NCBI RefSeq assembly: GCF_051380875.1
Contig: NZ_JBNYXW010000016.1
Location: forward strand, 1-64,000
Length of the DNA: 64,000 nucleotides
Source of the DNA: Janthinobacterium sp051380875
GTDB taxonomy: Bacteria; Pseudomonadota; Gammaproteobacteria; Burkholderiales; Burkholderiaceae_D
Direction: 5' to 3'
Shown here: positions 1-7,975 of the stretch, one piece after another
How the letters are laid out: each line of letters opens with the position of its first letter
Position numbering within the stretch: position 1 is the first letter of the stretch
Notes under the pieces: model-generated
Seen by the model: only the letters and a program-made list of their open reading frames with translations
The model's database searches: none
Told to the model about the DNA's origin: nothing
Program-made: the position numbers and the translations under genes

Positions 1-716
1 AAAAGACGAGAGTAAACGCGAAAACGAGAAAGTTTACAAGGGCTGCCGCAACTCATTGAATGCAAACGGCTTTTTCGCCCACGCGCTCGTTGGTCAGGAC
101 TTGTGTATAACGGCGTGGGCTTAATGTCATGAGCCGAGGCATTGCCTAAAATCCTTAACTTATGAAGTAAGTCAGCACCATTTTTTGACAGAACTCCTTT
201 TGTATGCAATTGTCCAATTTGAGTGACTAGCTTTCCTTTAGTGCCTTTGTCTTTGCAAATAGTCTCTAAGATTGCACGTATTCCGATACCCGTCAAAATC
301 ACTTGTCCTGACTCTAAAGACACAACCGTTTCTTTGTATATGTTTTGTATGTTTTCAGGAAGAAGATGGAAGTCTCTAATCGTGTTGCGTTCTTTCTTTG
401 GCTCCGGGTATAAGGTAATGGTCTCATTAGCCCAAGAAATCGTTTGACCATTTTCATCGTAGTCATGATCTATGTCTTCGGAGTTCCACGAGATTTCTCT
501 AAAAAAGACATTCTCACAACCACAACATTTAACAGTCTCATAGCGCAAGCCCCAGCTTATAGAGTTCCCATGACCACAGTCGTCCTCGCCGTTCTTGACA
601 ACATTCGCCAAGAGTTCGCCACGCTGATTGTCTCTGTCGCATGTGGGGCATTTGAGATAGATCTTGCTGTCCTCAATTTCTTTGACCTTAATTTCTACAA
701 CTGAGCAATTGTTCAT
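1..716 (-). CDS. Zinc-ribbon DUF4145 protein, 3' end beyond window
   Basis: Read on the minus strand from ATG 716, the frame is open to base 1, so about 238 residues are visible and the stop lies outside. The N-terminal half has two CxxC pairs (CPTC near residue 25, CCGC near residue 61) that look like a zinc ribbon. Further on, an LRxLGNxxAHDIKP stretch matches the end of DUF4145 domains, which occur in restriction/defence-linked and other accessory proteins of unknown activity. Codon use is AT-rich, unlike the 60%+ GC genes after 3.6 kb, so it is probably acquired. After the HDIKP motif the sequence becomes basic and unlike the family, so the real C terminus may be disrupted. Function unknown. 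Confidence 0.7.
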   Translation of the reverse strand, partial: MNNCSVVEIKVKEIEDSKIYLKCPTCDRDNQRGELLANVVKNGEDDCGHGNSISWGLRYETVKCCGCENVFFREISWNSEDIDHDYDENGQTISWANETITLYPEPKKERNTIRDFHLLPENIQNIYKETVVSLESGQVILTGIGIRAILETICKDKGTKGKLVTQIGQLHTKGVLSKNGADLLHKLRILGNASAHDIKPTPLYTSPDQRARGRKSRLHSMSCGSPCKLSRFRVYSRL

Positions 717-802
717 GTCATCACCGAGGATTGATATTGCCTCAATGCTATCACAGCGCCCTCGGATTAAAATGCTATAATTTCCTTGGATCAAGCGTCT
801 TG

Positions 803-828
803 TAGTGAGACACTTTAGTGAGACACTT
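803..828. repeat. Perfect tandem repeat of a 13-mer, upstream of DUF4145 gene
   Basis: TAGTGAGACACTT occurs twice head to tail (803-815 and 816-828). It lies 87 bases upstream of the minus-strand DUF4145 start, where a repressor operator could sit. No function is shown by sequence alone. Confidence 0.6.
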
Positions 829-881
829 CTTCCACCAAGTAGAGGAAGTTCACTAATAAAATCAATGATTTACAAGGATTT

Positions 882-899
882 TGGCGGACGTAGAGGGAT
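882..899. other. tRNA-Ser 3'-end-like sequence, possible att site
   Basis: TGGCGGACGTAGAGGGAT resembles the reverse complement of a tRNA-Ser 3' end (acceptor stem TGGCGGA, then AGAGGGAT of the T arm), but the similarity stops there and no tRNA body follows. Such partial copies are what integrases leave at one end of an integrated element. It separates the AT-rich DUF4145 gene from the prophage-like genes to the right. Confidence 0.35.
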
Positions 900-926
900 G
901 AAAATTGCCTGTGGTTAAGTTCTCAC

Positions 927-987
927 CGCTTCCGCCAGGAAATAAAGAAACCGCCTTCGGGCGGTTTTTTGTTGCCTGGCGGAAGCG
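927..987. terminator. Nested hairpin terminator
   Basis: An outer perfect 13-base inverted repeat (CGCTTCCGCCAGG at 927-939, its complement at 975-987) encloses a classical inner terminator: stem CCGCC/GGCGG (951-955, 960-964), loop TTCG, then TTTTTT (965-970). A-rich sequence precedes it, so it could work in both directions. No gene ends immediately next to it. The stretch 988-1146 holds only further GC-rich palindromic sequence and no supported gene. Confidence 0.75.
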
Positions 988-1146
988 AGCAGGGCGCCTG
1001 TGCGCCCTGCGTGTGAGATTCGAAGGGCTGGGCCTACCGGCCCAGCCCGCCCCGAATCTTCCACCTGCTGCCGCTGCGCGGCAGCCTCGCGCGCCGCAGG
1101 CGCGCGTTCGTGGTTCTAATTAGCTTTTCGACTAAGCAAGCTTCCA

Positions 1147-1335
1147 TTGCGCTCAACGCATCAGTCCGTGTCTGAATGGCAGACGTGGCCCCTTGCGCTT
1201 GCTGCGGTGCAAGTGCAGGCCGTTGCCAAGGGCAAGAAATACGACGCAGCGCTGGCGCAGATCGCCGGCGCGCGCGCCGCCACCTGCGGCGAGGCCATGC
1301 CGGCCGTCAAGCTACTGCTGGAGGGCGTGCAATAA
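1147..1335 (+). CDS. Short ORF, possible prophage gene remnant
   Basis: A 62-residue frame from a TTG codon. Its second half (VAKGKKYDAALAQIAGARAA and on to LLLEGVQ) is alanine-rich, helical and has natural composition, while the first 20 residues look random. It may be the 3' end of a phage gene whose beginning was lost. The end overlaps the convergent ribbon-helix-helix gene by 29 bases. No family recognised. Confidence 0.25.
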   Translation: MRSTHQSVSEWQTWPLALAAVQVQAVAKGKKYDAALAQIAGARAATCGEAMPAVKLLLEGVQ

Positions 1336-1714
1336 GCGCCAAGCGGATGCCTTCGCTGACGTTCCCTGCGCCGAGATCGGCCGCACGGGCAAGGCTAGCA
1401 GCGTCGAGGTAGACATTTACGCGCTTGCCGGATTTCATTTCAGATGGCCTACCCACTGGGCGGCGTACGGCATATTTGAATTCGATGCCGGCAGCGTCTT
1501 TCAGGCGGCCCATGTCGAAGACTCTGTATCGAACATCGCCAGCATCACTGTCGTTAGTGAGTATTAGTCCGTACTCAATGGCAATATCGGCGCTGTCGAA
1601 TTCAACGCCGGCATCAGATTCGGCGGCTGAAATCACATGGTCGGAAAATTCATCATCCGGCACGCAGGCTATAAGCCGGCAGGAACTTTTCAATACGACA
1701 ATGGTGTAGGTCAT
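1307..1714 (-). CDS. Ribbon-helix-helix DNA-binding protein, phage-like
   Basis: 135 residues from ATG 1714. The C-terminal third reads GRPSEMKSGKRVNVYLDAA, then a helix-turn-helix-like SLARAADLGAGNVSEGIRLAL. This is a ribbon-helix-helix pattern: a basic beta strand RVNVYLD followed by two helices with GxGNxSEGIR. Such proteins are small DNA-binding repressors of phages and mobile elements. The N-terminal 85 residues (TYTIVVLKSSCRLIACVPDD) are acidic and not recognised; they may sense or dimerise. It is divergent from the spanin-like gene at 1787 with a 72-base gap that probably holds both promoters. Likely a prophage regulator; target unknown. Confidence 0.65.
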   Translation of the reverse strand: MTYTIVVLKSSCRLIACVPDDEFSDHVISAAESDAGVEFDSADIAIEYGLILTNDSDAGDVRYRVFDMGRLKDAAGIEFKYAVRRPVGRPSEMKSGKRVNVYLDAASLARAADLGAGNVSEGIRLALIARPPAVA

Positions 1715-1786
1715 TTAATTCTTCAGTTAGGTTGTCTGCTGTGATGGTCCTATAATATACACACTAAATTATTTGGCAAGGTATTT

Positions 1787-2041
1787 ATGATCAAGTGGAT
1801 GTTAATTTTTGTGGCATTGATGCTGGCCGGCTGCGTCAGCACGCCACCGGCAACCGTGCGCGTCGAGGTGCCGGTGATGGCGGCGTGCATCAGCGCGGTG
1901 CCGCAGCGGCCAGCCTACGAGTTCGACCATCTGGCGCCAGCGGCAACGGACGGCGAGATCGTCCTGGCGTTGGCGCGGGACTGGCCGCGCGGGCGGAAAT
2001 ATGAGGGCGAGCTGGAGGCGGCTATTTCGGGATGTCGGTAG
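1787..2041 (+). CDS. Rz1/o-spanin-like phage lipoprotein
   Basis: 84 residues from ATG 1787, with AAGG nine bases upstream. The N terminus is a lipoprotein signal: a hydrophobic run ending LMLAGC, so Cys16 would be lipidated. The mature part begins VSTPPATVRVEVPV and ends GELEAAISGCR. A small lipoprotein of this shape in a phage lysis region fits an outer-membrane spanin (Rz1-like), which acts in the last step of host lysis. No Rz, endolysin or holin is visible next to it, so the lysis cassette is incomplete. Its last 20 bases overlap the convergent gene 2022-2963. Family assignment is tentative. Confidence 0.5.
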   Translation: MIKWMLIFVALMLAGCVSTPPATVRVEVPVMAACISAVPQRPAYEFDHLAPAATDGEIVLALARDWPRGRKYEGELEAAISGCR

Positions 2042-2963
2042 CTATATTTTCTTCAGAGTAATCAACGCTTCGCGGCTGATTTTTCCCTTCATATATTATG
2101 CGGTGCAAATAAACAGGATAAAAGTCACCGTCTCCGAGCTCTTCATCGGGAACTAAATTTAGGTCTATTTTAATGAAATCTGTGACAATTTCTAGTGATC
2201 TATATTGCGGGTCAAATTTTAGAATTTCGTCCACTGTTTTAATAATGGAAAAAATCTGACGTATAAAATCTTTCATGCACCAACCGCGACTTTCTTTATA
2301 CTTTTTACTGTTAATTTTTTCCACAAATAAAACTCCAACGCCAGAACTAATTTTTGTATTTTTTAAGTACTCTTTCATTTTAATTGACATTGCATATACT
2401 GCTTCCTGCCACGTATTTTTTGATTTTAGGCCTTTTGATAGATCTAGTATTGATATCAAGAAATTGTGTAGTAAAGCAATGAATCTTTCATCTATTTCAT
2501 AATTTCCATCTCTTGATTTCGTGAAAATATTTCCATGCAAACTTCTGGAGAATTTTAAATTATTTCCTATCCCATGATTGTTCTCATTGAAATATTTTTC
2601 AAACTCATCAATATGCTTGTAATAATTGGAAAAGTTATTCTGGCTTTTTGTTAATTCAATTTGATTGTTTGTAAGTGCTATCTGACTGGTAGTACGCTCA
2701 ATTTGCCTTTTCGTCTGTTCTGAGCGATGATTTGCTGCGCATAGGCCGACCAATGTAAATCCAATCGCCAAAAATGCTGCTGGAACCTTGTAAAGTTCGG
2801 AAAAATAGTTAAATCCATGGGCGCTTAAATCAAATGGCAGGTGTCGCAAGCTAAAGGTAATGGCGATAGTTATGGTGATCGCAATTATTGCCGATGTTCC
2901 TGCGCACCATCGTACTACTGGGAGACTAAATAAACTTTTTTCAGGGGAAAAATCTATATTCAC
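2022..2963 (-). CDS. AT-rich membrane/coiled-coil protein, possible phage defence gene
   Basis: 313 residues from ATG 2963. Two hydrophobic segments lie near residues 17-40 and 58-77 (AGTSAIIAITITIAITFSL; VPAAFLAIGFTLVGLCAA). A polar coiled coil follows (RQIERTTSQIALTNNQIELT), then a lysine/asparagine-rich cytoplasmic domain starting SNYYKHIDEFEKYF. This layout is shared by putative abortive-infection proteins of the AbiC-like type, but no catalytic motif is visible and the assignment is weak. Base composition is far more AT-rich than the neighbours and it lies inside prophage remnants, so it is probably a cargo (moron) gene. Its end overlaps the spanin-like gene by 20 bases. Confidence 0.6.
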   Translation of the reverse strand: MNIDFSPEKSLFSLPVVRWCAGTSAIIAITITIAITFSLRHLPFDLSAHGFNYFSELYKVPAAFLAIGFTLVGLCAANHRSEQTKRQIERTTSQIALTNNQIELTKSQNNFSNYYKHIDEFEKYFNENNHGIGNNLKFSRSLHGNIFTKSRDGNYEIDERFIALLHNFLISILDLSKGLKSKNTWQEAVYAMSIKMKEYLKNTKISSGVGVLFVEKINSKKYKESRGWCMKDFIRQIFSIIKTVDEILKFDPQYRSLEIVTDFIKIDLNLVPDEELGDGDFYPVYLHRIIYEGKNQPRSVDYSEENIATDIPK

Positions 2964-3106
2964 GGTATTTAAGAATTCAATTCAATATTGAAAGATACGC
3001 TGGCAATTGCTTACTGTCAACATTGTGCGATCTCGCGGCTAGATTTTTAACTCTTGCATTAATTACTGCCTTTTTCTCCAGTCCACTTATACCAGCTTGA
3101 CGCGCA

Positions 3107-3247
3107 GACGATCCGCTACATGTCAAGACCCGCCTGGTTGTAGATGCGTTTGACGAACTCAATGCGCAGCCTGCTGCCGACGGCAACGTGAGTTACGCGC
3201 GAACCGTACTGGAAGTGGCCGCATCCTTCAGGCCAGATAAGAAGTAA
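3107..3247 (+). pseudogene. 3' fragment of an unidentified gene
   Basis: An open stretch from DDPLHVKTRLVVDAFDELNA to ASFRPDKK and a TAA at 3245 has natural protein composition and GC-rich codons, but an in-frame TGA at 3098 and no start codon. It looks like the last 46 residues of a gene whose front was lost at the border of the accessory region. The family is not recognised. Confidence 0.4.
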
Positions 3248-3404
3248 GAATAGGAACAGGAACAGGGCGCTTTTTCTTCCAGCCACCACTTCCATTTGCA
3301 CGGAATTGACCCCGGACAAGTATGTGACCGAACTTCGTTTGACCGCCACCCGCGCCAGGTCTAGAGTCGTCGATGAGACCTCAACCGACTCCGTCGCAAA
3401 AACC

Positions 3405-3617
3405 ATGGCCAAACCCTTCCCCCTCGCCCCCAAGAACCCCGAACGCATCTGCTGGGGCTGCGACAAGTATTGCCCGCCGGACGCCATGCGCTGCGGGAAT
3501 GGTTCTGAGCGCACGCAGCATCCGATCGAGCTGTTTGGCGAGGGCTGGAATGACTGGGGATTGTCTGCGGCTGATAAGGACGAGGGGACGAAGGAAGAGG
3601 ACAGGAAGACGCCTTGA
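3405..3617 (+). CDS. DUF3079 family small cysteine-motif protein
   Basis: 70 residues. The start at ATG 3405 (MAKPFPLAPKNPERICWGCD) is chosen because this is where the family begins; an upstream in-frame ATG at 3306 would add an unrelated basic extension. The conserved core is NPERICWGCDKYC followed by MRCGNGSERTQHPIELFGE. The four cysteines (CWGCDKYC, then MRC) suggest metal binding or a small folded cytoplasmic protein. Its role is unknown. It is the first gene with normal chromosomal composition after the accessory stretch. Confidence 0.8.
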   Translation: MAKPFPLAPKNPERICWGCDKYCPPDAMRCGNGSERTQHPIELFGEGWNDWGLSAADKDEGTKEEDRKTP

Positions 3618-3678
3618 CACTGCCCGCAGCCAAATCAACCATGCCATGCCACTCTGGCTGCTTTCCTGGCGCACACGG

Positions 3679-3706
3679 GGCACGTTCCCCGCGTGCTGAA
3701 CGTGCC
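3679..3706. terminator. Hairpin between DUF3079 and acetyltransferase genes
   Basis: Perfect 9-base arms GGCACGTTC (3679-3687) and GAACGTGCC (3698-3706) with a 10-base loop lie between two convergent genes. There is no clear T run, so termination is likely but not certain. Confidence 0.45.
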
Positions 3707-3748
3707 GGCCTTGCCCAGGCTTGCTTGCTGGCAGTTAGCTAGCCGCTT

Positions 3749-4225
3749 TTACTCGCCGCCGCTAAACAAGTACTCCAGCACCTCATCGCCATACTGGTCC
3801 ATTTCCCCCGTCGCTGTCCAGCCCAGGTAGCGGTAAAAGCCGTATGAGCGCGATGCCGGATCGCTGGAGCAGCCCAGGAACAGCCGTTCGTGGCCCTGCG
3901 CGCGCAGTTCCGCCATCACCAGTTCCAGCAAGGTCTTGCCGAGCCCTAAGCCTTCGAATGCCGGCAAGAGCGCCAGCACGATAATTTCACCTGTCGTGCG
4001 CTCGCCAAAGCAATAGCCGGCCAGCTGGCCGTCGCTGTGGCAGATTTGGCCCGGCAGATTGCCCGAACGCATCATCTGCGCCCAGGAATCGGCGGTAATG
4101 CCCACTTCCGCCAGGCGTTCTTTGGAAATGGCGTTTTGCCGGGTCTTGCCGCGCAGCGCGATGAAGGCGGCCGTGTCGTCTGCATTGGCGGCATGGAAGG
4201 TCATCGACGCGGCCTGTTTGCTCAT
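3749..4225 (-). CDS. GNAT family N-acetyltransferase
   Basis: 158 residues, the normal length of a single GNAT domain. The acetyl-CoA site is seen as IIVLALLPAFEGLGLGKTLL (beta strand 4 plus the Q/RxxGxG/A-type loop, near residues 80-100). Later motifs follow: RLFLGCSSDPASRSYGFYRY with the usual aromatic GFYRYLGW near residue 130. It would acetylate an amine of a small molecule or protein using acetyl-CoA; the substrate cannot be told. It lies 27 bases after the RNase Z gene on the same strand (RNase Z stops at 4253, this gene starts at 4225), so the two are probably co-transcribed. Confidence 0.85.
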   Translation of the reverse strand: MSKQAASMTFHAANADDTAAFIALRGKTRQNAISKERLAEVGITADSWAQMMRSGNLPGQICHSDGQLAGYCFGERTTGEIIVLALLPAFEGLGLGKTLLELVMAELRAQGHERLFLGCSSDPASRSYGFYRYLGWTATGEMDQYGDEVLEYLFSGGE

Positions 4226-4252
4226 GTGGTCTCTGTGATTGCCCAGTGACAG

Positions 4253-5236
4253 TTATCGGATGCGCGGCTTGCCATCGGCCGGCGCCAGCTTGGTCAGCAC
4301 CCCAGCCACATCGAGTTCATAGCTGTCGAAATCGCGCGCCAAAAACAGTTCGCCTGAGTAATGCAGGCGCGCTTCCGCTTCCAGCTCGGCCATGCCAGCC
4401 GGGTTGTGATAGCGGGCGCTGAAATGCGTGAGGATCAAATTCGGCAAGTGGGCTGACGCGGCAAACTGCGTCACGCGCTGCACCGAGCTGTGCGTGGGGC
4501 CGGGACCGATTTTTTGCAGCATGGCTTCCGTATAGGTCGCTTCATGCACGAGCAGTTGCGCGCCGGCGCAGGCGTCCGCCAGCAGGGACGGCGTGTCGTT
4601 GTCGCCACCGATCACCACCGTGGCGCGCGCGGTCTCGGTGATCCTGAAATCTGCGCACGCCAGCGTGCGGCCGTCGTCCAGTTGCACGTCCTGGCCCGCC
4701 TGCAATGTTCCCCAGGCAGGACCGGGCGGCACGCCCGCTGCCTGCAATGCAGCCTTGTCCAGTTTCCACTTGCTTGTTTCCAGCGCAAAACGGAAGCCGA
4801 CGCTGGGCGCGCGGTGCGACAGGGCGTGGCGCTCGATGGTCAAGCCCGCCTCCTGGTGCACGATTTGCGCACTATCGACGTCGATGTGGATCAGCGGATA
4901 CGTGAGGAACAGTTCGGTGTGCAGCAAGGTGGCGTCGATCCAGGCCTTGATGGCGGGCGGGGCGATCAGCAGCAATGGCTTGGTGCGCCCCGTCATGGAA
5001 GCGCTGGCCAGCAGGCCCGGCAAGCCGTAGCTGTGGTCGCCATGCACGTGGGTGATGCAGATGCCGACCAGGTCGTGCACGGACAGGGGAATGCGCTGCA
5101 GCCGGTGCTGCGTGGCTTCGCCGCAATCGATCATCCACCAGTCGCGGTTGTGCGTGGTTTGCAGGGCCAGCGAGGTGACATTGCGGTAGCGCGTGGGCAC
5201 GCCGGAAGATGTGCCGAGAAAGGTCAGTTTGAACAT
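4253..5236 (-). CDS. rnz: Ribonuclease Z (tRNA 3' processing)
   Basis: 327 residues from ATG 5236; an earlier in-frame start at 5305 would add 23 residues not seen in the family. It is a metallo-beta-lactamase fold nuclease that cuts the 3' trailer from tRNA precursors in the cytoplasm. The zinc motif is THVHGDHSYGLPGL (His63, His65, Asp67, His68). Further ligands are likely in GGDNDTPS, LVHEATY and LTHFSARY. The N terminus MFKLTFLGTSSGVPTRYRNV is typical of RNase Z and related MBL nucleases. The acetyltransferase gene follows closely on the same strand. Confidence 0.85.
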   Translation of the reverse strand: MFKLTFLGTSSGVPTRYRNVTSLALQTTHNRDWWMIDCGEATQHRLQRIPLSVHDLVGICITHVHGDHSYGLPGLLASASMTGRTKPLLLIAPPAIKAWIDATLLHTELFLTYPLIHIDVDSAQIVHQEAGLTIERHALSHRAPSVGFRFALETSKWKLDKAALQAAGVPPGPAWGTLQAGQDVQLDDGRTLACADFRITETARATVVIGGDNDTPSLLADACAGAQLLVHEATYTEAMLQKIGPGPTHSSVQRVTQFAASAHLPNLILTHFSARYHNPAGMAELEAEARLHYSGELFLARDFDSYELDVAGVLTKLAPADGKPRIR

Positions 5237-5444
5237 GAGCGCATTATGCGACAAGCAACGCTGCTTGCCAACGCGCATGGCAACGCCACCGCTATCAGCC
5301 TCCATTGGGCCTGCGCCTGTCTTGACAAGTGTGCACTTGCTTTACGAAAACAAATATAGAATGCCTGCGTTAAACAGTCATAGCGAGAGTAATATCGAGC
5401 CGTATTTTGCGGGTTAAATAAACGGCACTTTAATGGGGCTGGAC

Positions 5445-5825
5445 ATGATGCGTACACACTACAAGAAAATCGTCGCCACGCTGGCATTGGCTGCCTGCAC
5501 CACCGGTGCTTCTGCCGTCGGCCTGGGTTTCCTGGCAGAGACGCCAATGGCGTACCTGAACAAGAACGACAAGCCTGTCTTGCTCAAGGCCGTCACCGAC
5601 GTACTCAATGACAAGAAAGATGGCGAGAGCGTGCAATGGAGCAATGAAGGCTTGCGCAATTCCGTGCGCATCGCCGCCGAGATCACGGCCAGCGACACGC
5701 AAAAGACCGATGCCCAGGTGTGCCGCAAGGTGCAAGTGGCCTTGAATGCCAAGGGCCAGGAACAGACGCTGAAGCTGAAGCTATGCAAGGCCGGCACGCA
5801 AGCGTGGAAAGTGGCGAAGTCGTAA
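5445..5825 (+). CDS. Small secreted protein, unknown function
   Basis: About 126 residues from ATG 5445 (ATG 5448 is equally possible; ATG 5433 adds four more residues). An N-terminal signal peptide is clear: basic start RTHYKK, a hydrophobic stretch, then ASA. The mature protein has two conserved-looking cysteines (AQVCRKVQVALNAKGQE and LKLCKAGTQAWKVAKS) that could form a disulfide. The pattern, a short domain ending in a cysteine near the C terminus, resembles periplasmic surface-antigen-like proteins, but I do not assign a family. It is a single-gene unit followed by a hairpin terminator. Confidence 0.65.
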   Translation: MMRTHYKKIVATLALAACTTGASAVGLGFLAETPMAYLNKNDKPVLLKAVTDVLNDKKDGESVQWSNEGLRNSVRIAAEITASDTQKTDAQVCRKVQVALNAKGQEQTLKLKLCKAGTQAWKVAKS

Positions 5826-5847
5826 CTTATTATTTTTGCCATGACTT

Positions 5848-5872
5848 CCTTGCCGGTACTTCCCCGGCAAGG
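5848..5872 (+). terminator. Hairpin terminator after small secreted protein gene
   Basis: Perfect 9-base arms CCTTGCCGG (5848-5856) and CCGGCAAGG (5864-5872) with a 7-base loop lie 22 bases after the stop codon. No strong T run follows. Confidence 0.5.
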
Positions 5873-5941
5873 TGACGACTTTCTCATAGGGAAGGCACAC
5901 ACGCGTTAGAATCACGCTTTAGCTCACTCTTTTCCCTCTAC

Positions 5942-7777
5942 ATGCAGCAAAGTCGCCTCCTGTTTTTCCGCCTGGCCGGGCAGTTTCGCCGCTATGGCGC
6001 CATCGTTGCCGTCACCTTGCTGGCGGTGGGCGTGGCGTCTGCCACCGATGTGTTGTTAATCCGCCAGTTGCAAAACGTCGTCGACGCCATGCGCGACACG
6101 GCCAGCGCGCAGGTCGCGCCCACGTCCGGCGTGATGGGCATGCTGCAAGGCTGGGTTGACCGTTTCCTGCCGGCACAGGCGGGGCAGGTGGACCTGTGGG
6201 TGATACCGGCCACCATCCTGGGGCTGGCCGCGCTGCGCATGGTGTCCAGTTTTGCCGGCGATTATGGTTCCGTCTGGCTATCGAGCCGGGTGCAGGCCGA
6301 CCTGCGCGAAAAGATGTTCGCCACCATCATGCGCCTGCCCAGCCGCTTTTTTGACACTACCACCACCAGTTTGACGCAGTCGCGCGTGGCCTTCGACGCC
6401 AGCCAGGTGTCGCAGGCGGGCTTGAACGTGCTTAATGTGATGGTGCGCGATTCCGTCGCCACCTTGGGCTATCTGATTTTACTCTTCAGCATCGACGTCA
6501 AGCTGGCCCTGTTCTGCATGGCCTCGATGCCCATCGTGGCGCTGGTGGTGACCCTGGCGGGACGGCGCATGCGCCACCTGAGCAAGAGTTCGCAGCAAGC
6601 CGTGGGCGAGCTGACGTCGGTGCTGGATGAAAGCATCGGCGGCCAGCGCGTGGTGAAAATTTTTGGCGGGCAAGACTATGAGCAGGCGCGCTTCGTCGAC
6701 GTGGTCAAGCGCAACCGTCAGCTGGCCGTCAAGCACGCGGCTACCTCGGCCTTGAATTCCGGCTTCATCATGATGCTCGTCGGCGTGACCCTGTCGTCGG
6801 TGATTTATTTCGCCATGCTGCGCGCGCAAAGCGGCGCCATCACGCCGGGCGCCTTCGTCGCCTTCATGGGCGCGTTGATGGCGATGCAGTCGCCGATCAA
6901 GAACCTGACCAAGATCAATGAGCCGCTGCAGCGGGGCCTGGCCGCGGCCGAGTCCGTCTTCGGCTTGATCGACACGCCGCTGGAACCGGACCCGGGCAGC
7001 ATCGCCCCGGCCACCGTGAAGGGCAATCTGTCGCTGCAAAACGTCAATTTCCGCTACAACAGCGACGACCCTGATGCGCCCACGGCCTTGAGCGATATCT
7101 CGCTCGACATCCGTGCCGGCGAGACGGTGGCCCTGGTGGGTGGCTCCGGTGGCGGCAAGACGACCTTGCTGGGCTTGCTGCCGCGCTTCTATGACGTGAG
7201 CGGCGGCCAGATCCTGCTCGACGGCGTCGATGTGCGCGATTACGCCTTGCTGGCCCTGCGGCGCCAGTTCGCCCTGGTCAGCCAGGATGTGATCCTGTTC
7301 AACGACACCATGGCGGCCAATATCGCGTATGGCGATCCGGCGCCGGACATGGCGCGCATCGAAGCGTCGGCGCGCGCCGCGTATGCGCACGATTTCATCA
7401 TGCAGTTGCCGCAAGGCTACGAGACGCAGGCGGGCCAGAACGGTTCGCGCCTGTCAGGCGGGCAACGCCAGCGCCTGGCCATCGCGCGCGCGCTGTACAA
7501 GGATGCGCCGATACTGCTGCTCGACGAAGCCACCAGCGCGCTGGACACGGAATCGGAGCGATCGGTGCAGGCGGCGCTGGAAGTGCTGATGCGCAACCGC
7601 ACCACCATCGTCATCGCGCACCGCCTGTCGACCATCGAAAGCGCTGACCGCATCGTCGTCATGCAGGGCGGCCGCCTGGTGGAATCGGGCAGCCATGCAG
7701 CCTTGCTGCAACAGGGCGGCGCATATGCCCGGCTGCACGCCAGCCAGTTGTCGCCCGTCAAGGAGAGCGTGAGCTGA
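5942..7777 (+). CDS. msbA: Lipid A exporter ATP-binding/permease MsbA
   Basis: 611 residues, one half-transporter: six membrane helices (about 15-340) then an ATPase domain. Motifs are Walker A GGSGGGKTT (400-408), signature LSGGQRQR (504-511), Walker B ILLLDEATSALD (about 525-536) and switch IAHRLS (His560). The family flips lipid A-core across the inner membrane as a homodimer before LPS export; related half-ABC exporters of other lipids look similar, so the substrate is inferred. It appears to stand alone, with no kdtA or lpxK next to it in this window. The ATG at 5942 has no clear Shine-Dalgarno sequence. Confidence 0.85.
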   Translation: MQQSRLLFFRLAGQFRRYGAIVAVTLLAVGVASATDVLLIRQLQNVVDAMRDTASAQVAPTSGVMGMLQGWVDRFLPAQAGQVDLWVIPATILGLAALRMVSSFAGDYGSVWLSSRVQADLREKMFATIMRLPSRFFDTTTTSLTQSRVAFDASQVSQAGLNVLNVMVRDSVATLGYLILLFSIDVKLALFCMASMPIVALVVTLAGRRMRHLSKSSQQAVGELTSVLDESIGGQRVVKIFGGQDYEQARFVDVVKRNRQLAVKHAATSALNSGFIMMLVGVTLSSVIYFAMLRAQSGAITPGAFVAFMGALMAMQSPIKNLTKINEPLQRGLAAAESVFGLIDTPLEPDPGSIAPATVKGNLSLQNVNFRYNSDDPDAPTALSDISLDIRAGETVALVGGSGGGKTTLLGLLPRFYDVSGGQILLDGVDVRDYALLALRRQFALVSQDVILFNDTMAANIAYGDPAPDMARIEASARAAYAHDFIMQLPQGYETQAGQNGSRLSGGQRQRLAIARALYKDAPILLLDEATSALDTESERSVQAALEVLMRNRTTIVIAHRLSTIESADRIVVMQGGRLVESGSHAALLQQGGAYARLHASQLSPVKESVS

Positions 7778-7975
7778 GGGCGCATCCCTTGCGTTGAAGG
7801 AACCCGTGCACAGGCCGGGGGCGGACCTGGACGGTGCGCTCCCGGCTTGTGCCATTTACGGCAGGCAATCGTGCCAGTGGCGGGCGGCGCTTGCCCGTAT
7901 GATGGCCGCCGCAAGCCACTCATCCATGGATCAGTATGAAGAATCAACACACGCTGCGCACGCCGCCCGTGCGCG

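Noticed and set aside
77..120. Integron attC-like site (inverted repeat with a GTTATAC core on the minus strand)
   Set aside because: The simple-site pair GTTRRRY/RYYYAAC is not matched on both sides, and the repeat lies inside the DUF4145 open frame rather than after it.
905..1123. 72-residue ORF over the nested terminator region
   Set aside because: It reads through a perfect terminator hairpin and GC-rich palindromes, with Pro/Arg/Ala-rich random composition and no ribosome site.
3306..3404. N-terminal extension of the DUF3079 protein
   Set aside because: The added 33 residues do not resemble the family and the ATG at 3405 starts at the conserved MAKPFPLAP.
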